From NCBI GenBank assembly GCA_033807775.1, contig CM066322.1:17535001-17599000 (forward strand): 64,000 bases of DNA, written 5' to 3'. Shown here piece by piece: positions 56,091 to 64,000 of this stretch. Every line of letters begins with the position of its first letter. Position 1 is the stretch's first letter. This DNA comes from Saussurea involucrata (Eukaryota > Streptophyta > Magnoliopsida > Asterales > Asteraceae). Under the pieces are notes generated by a model that saw only the letters and a program-made list of their open reading frames with translations, searched no databases and was not told the DNA's origin. The position numbers were made by a program, and so were the translations under genes.

Positions 56091-58455
56091 TCCAAGACGT
56101 TCTCAACAAATGCATAGATGAAACAAATGGAGCAACAGGATGTGGAAACATGGCTAAGAAGTCGTAAACAGTCTCCATGAGGTCTTTAACCGAAGATATG
56201 CTACAAAGGCTAAACAAAGAAAGATATCTCAAATACCAGATAAGATCGTTCTATTCCCTCTAATCATAAGTAGGACTGTAAACGAACCAAACAAACACGA
56301 ACAAGGGCTTGTTCATGTTCGTTCGTTTAGCTTAACCGAACAAACGAACGAACACGAACAATGAACAAACATTTTGGTGTTCATGTTCATTCGTTTAAAA
56401 AATAAATTTGTTCATGTTCGTTTATGTTCATTCGTTTAAATGTTAAACGAACATAAACGAACTTAAATGAACAAATCTAAACGAACTTAAATGAACATAC
56501 TTGAACAAACAAACGATGCACCCACTTTCATAGGGTGCTCCATTAAATTGTTACTTAGACTCAAGCCCAGGGGCTCAAGGGAAAAAGCTAACTAATGGTG
56601 CACCCCACATACATAGGTACTCCATTTAAATTTTTTAATGAGACTCAAACAAACAAGCTCAAGCCAAAGGACATTGAATGGGAGAGTAGTAGAAGGGAGG
56701 ATGCATATTTATAGTTGATGAAAAGGCCTTTAGATGGTTTATCCCACCGATGTGGGATGAAACCTTAAGCAAAATTGAGAGTTTCAGTTTCTAACATGCT
56801 GCCAATATTATCCCACATCGGAACTTTAATGGAAATTAAAGGAGGCCATCAATATATAAATTATTCTACCCACACACAACATCAGTTCATATTCATCATT
56901 TCCTTTATCCATTTTTTGAAAAATGCAAGTATTACCTTATGATTATTATAAGTAAATGAGCATTAACGAACATAAACGAACAAATATAAACGAACACTAA
57001 CGAACGTAGACGAACAAATATAAACGAACATAAATGAACGAACGAGACCTTTGTGCATGTTCGTTTGTTTAACTAAACGAACAAAAAAAACTTGTTCGTG
57101 TTCGTTCGTTTATTAAATAAACAAACATAAACGAACTTCCCACCGGACGGTTCGTTGAACGTTCGGTTCATTTACAACCCTAATCATAAGCCCTTTATGG
57201 TCCACACTCGAGATGCTAATAAAGTTAAAACTATACGGAGAAAACTGGATAGAATTGCGGCAAACAGATCCCAGTTTAACTTTAGCGAGTCGTGTGTGTG
57301 TGGATGCAGGAGTTAGGGGTGAGACCAAAGAGATGAGGAAGTGAAGAAGTTGGAAGAGAAATATGTAGCAAAGATATAATCGAAGAAGATGTTGAAGAGG
57401 TTTCGAGTCTACGTTATCTGGGCATGGGGGTCGAGGAAAGACTACTCTAGCTCAATTAGTCTACAACCAAAGGCACACTTCAAGTTACAATCATGGGTGT
57501 ATGTCTCTAAGGAGTTCCAAGTTAAGTTAACTAGAGAAATCATTGATCTATAAATAAAATCTCATGCAGACTACCAGTTGGATGCGATGCAAGTAGAGCT
57601 TTGAAAAATTTAGAGAGGAAATATTTAATATTGTATTGGGTGACGTATGGATCGAGGAGAGAACAAAGTGGGAAGAATCAAGTAAAGCGCTAAATTGTGG
57701 AGCAAAAGGTAGCATTGTTATGGTGACCACATGAAATCATACAAGTAGCAGAATAGTGGCAAAGGTTCCTAGTTCCAACATTAATTGGAATGTTTATTTG
57801 AACAGAAGTCGTGTTCATCATTCAAGAAGCTTGCATTTGCATTCGGAAGTGAGGGGAAAACATAAGGGTATTAGAAAGAAAATAGATAAGAAATGCAAAG
57901 GACTGCCATTAACCGTGAACACTTAGGGTGGTCAGATGTGGCCGAAAAGTAGTGCGAGGCAAAGTGTAAAAGATAGTGATGTGTTGGAGTAGCTGCAAGA
58001 AACTGACATTTTGCCAGCTTTGAAGTTATGCTATGATAACTTGCTCCCACATATGAAACGTTGTTTCGCTTATTCTTGTTTGTTTCATAAAGGCTATGAA
58101 ATGTGGAAAGATTATTGATAAAGTTGTGGATGTCAAATAACTTAAATCCACTTGTATGTGATTGGCGAATTTTTTTTATAGTTTGGTTTTGAGGTCCTTC
58201 CACGGTGACTCTCGCTGTCTCGATGATTTGGTATGTAAAATGCATGATCTGATGAACGACTTAGGACGATATTTGAGTAGATGTGGCTACTTCTTTACAA
58301 AGCCTAGTAAGGATTTGATAACGCCAAATGAGGTCGAGGTTCTTCATTTATGTCCATCATGTCCAGATTTTTCATTCTCAGACTAGGATTTGAAAAGGCC
58401 GAAATCATTACGATCATTATTTATCTTTGTTGATAGATATAAGGGTAACATGATT
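56091..58455 (+). pseudogene. CNL resistance-gene pseudogene 2
   Basis: Begins inside the coiled-coil domain (IQDVLN, then SLTEDMLQRLNKERYLKYQ), interrupted by a hAT element, then continues at 57191 through the linker. NB-ARC follows: P-loop region near 57420 (GRGKTTLAQLVYNQ after a one-base loss), LTREIID, kinase-2-like GDVWIEERTKW, GAKGSIVMVTT, and RNBS-D-like CYDNLLPHMKRCFAYSCLFH (near 58030-58085). The winged-helix end carries HDLMNDLGRYLS, and LRR onset LRSLFIFVDRY breaks off at 58455. Many stops and frameshifts; the kinase-2 aspartate is replaced in LGDVW. The 3' side meets an inverted copy of the same gene. Confidence 0.85.
56263..57190. mobile_element. hAT-type non-autonomous element in CNL pseudogene 2
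   Basis: Element 56271-57182 (912 bp) with 8 bp TSD ATCATAAG at 56263-56270 and 57183-57190. TIRs TAGGACTGTAAACGAACC / TAGGGTTGTAAATGAACC. Ends filled with GAACATAAACGAAC-type words. The centre (56515-56900) contains two TCCCACATCGG-type sites. No ORF. Confidence 0.9.
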
Positions 58456-58486
58456 AGCCAACACCCTTAGATACACATGTTTAGAA

Positions 58487-59472
58487 ATTTGGCTAATCAT
58501 GTAACATTCATATCTATCAACAAAGATAAAAAAAATTATCGTAATGATTTTAGCCTTTTCAAGTCCTGGTCCGAGAATAAAAATCTTGACATGATGAACT
58601 GAAATAATGAACCTCGGCCTCATTTGGGGATATCAAATCCTTAACAGACTCTGTAAATGTGTAGTCATGTCTCATCAAATATAGTCTTAGGTTGTTCATC
58701 AAAACACGCATTTAATATACCGAATCATCAAGACGACGAACCATCGATGTTTTCCACATCGTGAAAGCTTGACCTCGAAAACAAACTATCAAAAAAAATT
58801 CGCCAATCACATACAAAGCGTCTTATCCTCTAGGTAGAATATAACCGTTTGCTATCCACAACTCTATCAAGAAATCCTTCCCCATTTCATAACCTTTATA
58901 AAACAAACAATAATAAACGAAACAATATTTCATATGTGGGAGCAAGTTATCATAGTTTAACTTTAAGCTGGCAAAATGCCATTGCAAGCATTTTCTTCAC
59001 TCCTACACATCACTATACTTCACACCTTGCCACACACTCGCACTACTTTCTGAACACATCAGACCACCCAAAGTATGCACCGCTAACAGGAGCCTTTGCA
59101 GTTCTTAAATATCTCCTTCCCAATGAAGTTTAGCTCCCGTATGTTTTCCCCTCGTTTAAGCTTCCGGACGCAAATGCAAGCTTCTTGAATAATAACCATG
59201 ACTCCTCTTCAGATAAACATCTCAGTTGATGTTGGAACTCGGGAAACTTTGCTATCATTCTGCTACTTGTATGATTCCGTGTGGTCGCCATAACAATGCT
59301 ACCTTTTGCTCCACAATTTAGCGCTTTACATAATTCGTCCACTTCGTCCTATCCTCGTTCCATACGTCATCCAATACAATAAGAATTTTTTCCCCTCTAC
59401 CCTGTTTCGAAGCTCTATTTGCATCGCATGAGGTTTTATTTATAGATTCAATGATTTCTCAAATTAACTTTT
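58487..59472 (-). pseudogene. Inverted copy of CNL pseudogene 2 NB-ARC region
   Basis: Minus-strand copy of the CNL segment from before kinase-2 to the LRR start. 59472 reads LTREIID-like sequence, 59430-59345 gives ILIVLDDVWNEDRTKW, and 59340-59135 gives ALNCGAKGSIVMATTRNHTSS and LSEEESWLLFKKLAFASGS. Then come a reversed CYDNLL region (58920-58990) and the post-NB-ARC part at 58560-58640. The kinase-2 motif is better preserved than in the plus copy. The right end is cut by the Copia-E LTR at 59473. Together with 57400-58455 it forms a palindrome of about 1 kb arms. Confidence 0.82.
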
Positions 59473-60413
59473 TGTTGGGTCACTTGATTTGAAGATGACG
59501 TCAGTCTTTCGTTATTACACTGTTCATACTTGGATTAATTATTAGGTTCTTTATAAGCAGTTTAATTGTATAAAAATGTTCGGTGAAGTCGAAGATCAAC
59601 CGAAGAAACAAAATAGAAGTATATCTTTAATGCGGATTAAAGATAGATTTCTAAAGTAAAGATTAAGCTGCTAATTGAGATTTGTAAGGTCTCAAGCCAG
59701 TACACTTGAAGAGATGCAAAATGAAATGGTCGACAGAGAAGAAAGATTGGTTGCATGCCATGGAAAAGCCTGCATGCAAAGTTCCCCATGCAAAGTTGCC
59801 ACGCTAAGCCTTTGTTGTCAAATGACACATGCATGAGGCACGCCTTCAATGCCATCCAAAGTCTGCTCTACAAAGTATATCTAGGATATCTTGGTGATAA
59901 AGACATTTTCCTACACGCCTACAATTGCTGACAACCTCTGCCTACCAGCCTACAATGGTTGCATGCCAAAGTCTTGCATGCCTTCCACATGCAAAGTCTG
60001 CCTACCATTTACCTAGTCTTCCTACCGCCTTCACATCTGTTTGACATAGTGTCCATGCATTAAATGCATGGGACACTATATAAAGGCAACTTCATCAACA
60101 TTGAAAGACCACCAGTTTTCCAATCCTCAAGATCTCAAGCTCTCTCTCAAGTACGGGCATTCCTCTCTTACAAGTTCATTGTTTCTTAGTGTTTCTTAGT
60201 GTTTACAATTGTTCTTATTCTCTGTGTGGCTTTGTGTTAGATTGTCTAAATAGGTTTATCTGTTTTATTCCGCAACAATCTATAAGTTTTCTATGTGTAA
60301 TTCTTGATTATAAATCAATAAAGAATTAAGTAAGTGAAAAATTTTGTGTATTGTATTCAACCCCCCTTCTACAATACTTGTTTACCATTGCTACTCAATA
60401 GCTGGGACCAACA
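59473..60413 (+). repeat. 5' LTR of Copia-E (941 bp)
   Basis: Ends TGTTGGGTCAC and GGGACCAACA are inverted repeats. TATA box TATATAAAGG at 60077-60086; polyadenylation-like AATAAA at 60317-60322, defining a short R region. 59750-60010 holds many GCATGCAAAG/CTGCCTACC words. Confidence 0.9.
60077..60086 (+). promoter_or_regulatory. TATA box of Copia-E LTR
   Basis: TATATAAAGG, about 240 bp before the AATAAA and 390 bp before the gag ATG; well placed for an LTR promoter. Confidence 0.8.
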
Positions 60414-60415
60414 AG

Positions 60416-60430
60416 TGGTATCAGAGCAGG
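60416..60430 (+). promoter_or_regulatory. Primer-binding site of Copia-E
   Basis: TGGTATCAGAGCAGG follows the LTR end by two bases; its first 12 bases complement initiator-Met tRNA. Confidence 0.9.
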
Positions 60431-60464
60431 TCAGTTTAATCTAATAAACTTGATCTGATCTGAA

Positions 60465-63062
60465 ATGGCTTCATCTACTTCTTTAAACAATGTTTCTTCT
60501 CAAAACCCAAATGCTGGATCATACGAAAATGGCTCCATAGCCAAACCACCAAAGTTTAATCCTAATAACTTCTCTCTGTGGAAAATTCGTATGAACCTAG
60601 AAGGAGTTGACAACAGATATCCTACTATACTCAATGAAGGACCTTTTGTCCCAAGAGTTTGGGATCGTTATAATGCTAAAAATAAAAATGAGGATGGTGA
60701 TGAGTCTTCTTCTGATGAAGAAGAACGAACACCTGCTACTGCTACTGGGAGATACATTGTAAAGGACCCCAGTAAATACAATGATGAAGACAAACGTCTT
60801 GTAGCTCTTGACACCAAAGTCAGAGCCATCATTGCCCTCTCTCTACCTGATGAAGTTTATCACTCTCTTGTAAACTTCTTTACTGCTAAGGAAATGTGGT
60901 CTACCCTATGTGTTCTATATGAAGGTACTTCTGAAGTGAAAAAGACCAAAAAGATCGCATTTGTTCGAAAATATGAACTCTTTTCTCATGAAAAAGGAGA
61001 ATCTCTTTCTAACTATTATAACCGTTTTAACAGTCTTCTTAATGATCTTAAGATGTTGGGACGCATTTATGACAATGAGGAAGTCTTATGCAAATTTATG
61101 GATTGTCTTCCTGATTTCTGGGAAAACATCTGCACATGCATTAAGACAACCAAGGACCTTGATCATATGCCTCTCACAACTCTTTATGGTACTCTTTTCA
61201 ACTATGAACAAACTAAGCTCCAAAGAAAGTCTGTCATTAAAGACATCAGGGGCTCTTCTCTAGCTCTTGTGAGTGACTCTTCCAAAAGATATGTGTCCAT
61301 CCCTAGAATCACATATCCTTCAGATTCTGACCATGATAGTCAAGAAAATACCAATGATCATTCGGAAGCATTCCTTAGTGATGCTGACGATGAAGGTGAG
61401 GAAATCCCTGTTGACCAACTGACAGATGGCATGGCCATGTTGGCAGGTTATTCTAAACCTAGATCCCGTTTTTCTTCCGATAAATCTAAGTTTTCTAGAA
61501 ATTCTTCTCAAAATTTCCCCAAGCACTCTTCAACTGATAAATCAAATGAGGAATGCTTTAAATGTGGGAAGAAATGTCACTTTGCCTCTGAGTGCAGAAG
61601 CAAACTCTCTGAAAGATCTAAGAACTCTTCTTCTAGTCGTTATCTTTCAAAATCTAACAGGTCCAGACCAGATTCAAATTTCTCCACTAAGAAATTTGGT
61701 CAATCCGTTTCTTCTACGAACTCTGATCGTGCTGAAAAGTACAAGGCTAAATACAAGAGAGAAAAAGAGAGAAATGAAATGCTTTCCAAAAAGGGAAAGA
61801 GTCTGGTGGCTGAGTCTCATGACTGGGCAGATGAACCCACATCTGACAGTGATAACGATATGGCCAATATATGTTTCATGGCAAAGACTGATGACACAGA
61901 TGACAGTGAAGAAACTCCTTCCACTCTTGCTCTAGTCTCAACAGAATGTTCATCCTCATCCACTCAGGTACATCCCTTTCTCTCTCTTACGAATGCTGAA
62001 AAGATTGATGCATTTGACTCTTTAACTGTTGATTTCCATGATGCTAAAGATGTTAAGAAAAAGGCAAATGCTCAGATAAAGTCTCTCTCTTCTCAACTCC
62101 AAATTTGTCTCTCTCAACTAAAACACTTTGACAAAATCAAAGCCGAGCTTGAAGATCTGAAAACCATAAATTTCACACTTTATAAAGAGAAAAATAAGAT
62201 GTTCAAAAGACATAAAAAGGAACAAGACATTGTGAAAAAGTGGACAAGCTCTTCTAAAAACTTAGAAAAGATTTTTCAAGATCAAATGAACTGTGATGAC
62301 AAATCTGGACTTGGCTTTGGTAAAATGGACATTGACTCATCTTCTAATGTCCTTACTTCCACTTCCTTTGTGCTTCCTCCTTTCTACGAGTCCTCTGAAC
62401 ACCATTCAAGTGATACTCAGTCATTGAACTCTCTTGACATTTCTGAATCCTTGAAATTTGGAAAGTTCATTAAAGCTAAAGGTGATACCCCAACTTCTGA
62501 AGTTGAAGAAGCCTAAGGTTCTAATGACCTTCCCAAACCTGTTCATGAGCTAATGAAATCCCTACACATAGATGAAGCCTCTTCCTCTGAACCTAAGCCT
62601 TCAAAGATTCCCAAAAGATAATCCCAATCTCTTTCAAAAGGATCTCCCATTTCCAACAAAGGAAAATCAGTAGTCGATTCCCATCCTAAAAGAAAAGCTT
62701 CAAAGAAATATTCTGATAAATCTTCTACTTTTCCCATCCCTCGGTCTGTGCTTCTGAAGATGTTAAATCACAAAGAATCCTTTCATTCACCAAACTATAA
62801 CCCTGACAAAGGAATTCTAGGATCCAAACCTCCTACTTCATCTTCTTCAGCCAAGATAATAAAACCCAATGTAAAAAGTCAACACAAGGAAAATAGCCAT
62901 GGTTCTAAAAGGGTTTTTATCTATAGAAAATGTTATAACTGTGGTGACACTTTTCATATGGCTAAAGATTGTCCTCTTGAAAGAATGGACAGAATCTCTA
63001 AAGATCTCCCTACTTCTTCTAACCCAAAAGGACCCATCTCCAAGTGGGTACCAAAGAACTGA
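60465..63062 (+). pseudogene. Copia-E gag, interrupted by in-frame stops
   Basis: ATG 60465 opens 683 codons to a TAA at 62514-62516. The same frame then continues, past one more TAA near 62620, to 63062. It starts with Ser/Asn-rich sequence, then KPPKFNPNNFSLWKIRM (retro-gag N-terminal motif), UBN2-like gag (about residues 100-260), and CCHC knuckle CFKCGKKCHFASEC (about 364-377). A Lys/Glu-rich coiled coil follows (about 520-610), and after the stops a second knuckle CYNCGDTFHMAKDC (62936-62977). Gag forms particles around element RNA. The first ORF may still make a truncated gag. Confidence 0.85.
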
Positions 63063-63073
63063 TTCTTTTGTGA

Positions 63074-64000
63074 CTACAGGTCTTTGGACATCATCAGATC
63101 TGGTATCTGGATAGTGGATGTTCGCGTCACATGACTGGTAACAAATCTCTTCTTATAAACTTAGTGTCAGCTAAAGGTCCATCTGTTACCTTTGGTGATA
63201 ATGCTCGTGGTAGTATTAAAGGCTACGGAACTATCTCTAATGGTTCTGTCACCTTTAATAAAGTAGCATATGTTGAAGGCTTGATGCATAACCTCTTGAG
63301 CATAAGCCAGTTGTGTGATCTTGGTTACAAAGTAATATTTGAATTGACCATCTGCACTGTGGTTGACAAAGACATGAAAGCTGTACTTTCCGGGTACCGA
63401 AAAGAAAATGTCTATGTTATAGACATGGGACAGAGTTCTTCTTTTGGAACAAACATCTGTTTTGTCTCTGAAACTTCTGCCAAGATCAGTTGGCTTTGGC
63501 ACAAACGTCTCTCTCACCTCAACTTCAAAACCTTGAACTCTCTCTCCTCTAAAGATCTCTCCTCTAAAGAGCTCGTATCTGGAATGCCAAAGCTGACCTT
63601 TGTGAAAGAAAAGTTGTGTGCTGCTTGTGAGAAGGGAAAGCTCACAAAATCCTCATTCAAATCCAAGCAATGCTTCTCCATTTCTCAACCTCTTCAGATG
63701 CTGCATATGGATCTATGTGGACCGGTCAGCACTCCAAGCCTTGGAGGAAGAAGGTACATTCTTGTTATTATTGATGAATTTACACGTTACACTTGGGTAT
63801 TTTTTCTCAGGTATAAAAGTGATACTTCTGAAGAAATCATAAAGTTCATCAAAAGATCTGAAGTGATGAATGGGCAGCTGGTGAGATCAGTAAGAAGTGA
63901 CAACGGCACTGAATTCAAAAACAGTGTTTTGGATGACTTCTTCACTGAAAAAGGCATATCTCAGAATTTTTCAGTTGTTCAGACTCCACAACAAAATGGT
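63074..64000 (+). CDS. Copia-E pol, protease and integrase, open to window end
   Basis: Open without stops from 63074 to the edge, in a frame different from gag. Protease WYLDSGCSRHMTG starts near 63101. GAG-pre-integrase follows with WLWHKRLSHLNF and CAACEKGKL (zinc-binding HHCC, about 63490-63640). Integrase has MDLCGPVSTPSLGG (first catalytic Asp near 63708) and RSDNGTEFKN (second Asp, 63899-63901), and ends at QTPQQNG by truncation at the edge. RT and RNase H must lie outside. No start codon of its own: it would need readthrough or frameshifting from gag, or the gag stops are decay. Confidence 0.85.

Larger units (their letters stand above)
59473..64000 (+). mobile_element. Copia-E: Ty1/Copia element, 3' part outside window
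   Basis: Plus strand: 5' LTR 59473-60413, primer site at 60416, gag from 60465, protease-integrase to the window end. CTTTT at 59468-59472 is the expected left TSD. Gag with two distant zinc knuckles and large size recalls the SIRE/Maximus group (inference). Confidence 0.92.

Noticed and set aside
56735..56880. snRNA gene in the hAT element
   Set aside because: Promoter-like sites exist but no U1, U2, U4, U5 or U6 sequence follows the TATA box.
61426..61935. 169-codon plus ORF inside Copia-E gag
   Set aside because: Out of frame with the gag zinc knuckle; no domain.

Overview
This is repeat-dominated intergenic DNA from a plant nuclear genome. The evidence is AT-rich sequence, plant-type LTR retrotransposons primed by initiator Met-tRNA, MuDR, hAT and PIF/Harbinger DNA transposons with correct target-site duplications (TSDs), GT-AG introns, and pseudogenes of a CC-NBS-LRR (CNL) resistance gene and a receptor-like cytoplasmic kinase. 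The style of the CNL, kinase and transposon proteins suggests a eudicot, perhaps Asteraceae; that is inference. I see no intact single-copy host gene.

Layout. 1-9755: two nested Gypsy elements, Gypsy-A (minus strand, cut by the window edge) inserted in the 5' LTR of the almost non-coding Gypsy-B. 9756-15990: a satellite-like array with ~470 and ~430 bp monomers, 40 bp subrepeats and a ~1.33 kb trimer higher-order repeat, interrupted by a 1.8 kb solo LTR with a perfect TSD. 16-23.5 kb: a kinase pseudogene and a CNL pseudogene abutting head to head, punctured by hAT and Harbinger elements, then an inverted repeat of CNL LRR sequence. 23.5-26.5 kb: unassigned sequence with a MITE.

26482-37284 is MULE-1, a 10.8 kb Mutator-like element with ~0.7 kb terminal inverted repeats (TIRs) and a 9 bp TSD. 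It carries a transposase (MURA) gene, a ULP1-like C48 protease gene and two small coiled-coil genes. 38229-39317 is a short non-autonomous MULE (MULE-3). 39679-45686 is a complete Copia element with apparently identical LTRs but damaged ORFs. 46104-51102 is MULE-2 (5.0 kb, 9 bp TSD), with a frameshifted MURA, a third copy of the coiled-coil gene and a captured MATH-domain fragment arranged as a hairpin; it sits inside a Harbinger-type MITE, itself inside another MITE. 51-56 kb: MITEs, a possible exon and a CACTA-like remnant. 56.1-59.47 kb: a second CNL pseudogene followed by its own inverted copy. 59473 to the end: a Copia element whose LTR interrupts that inverted copy.

The most interesting system is the MULE cargo: a small coiled-coil protein, with two conserved tryptophan positions, found three times in two otherwise different MULEs beside MURA, and in one of them beside a SUMO-protease-like gene. 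The TIRs with repeated ACTTACGCACAG hairpins and the captured-gene hairpin in MULE-2 are the next most interesting. All functional statements rest on motif recognition by eye; no database search was run.
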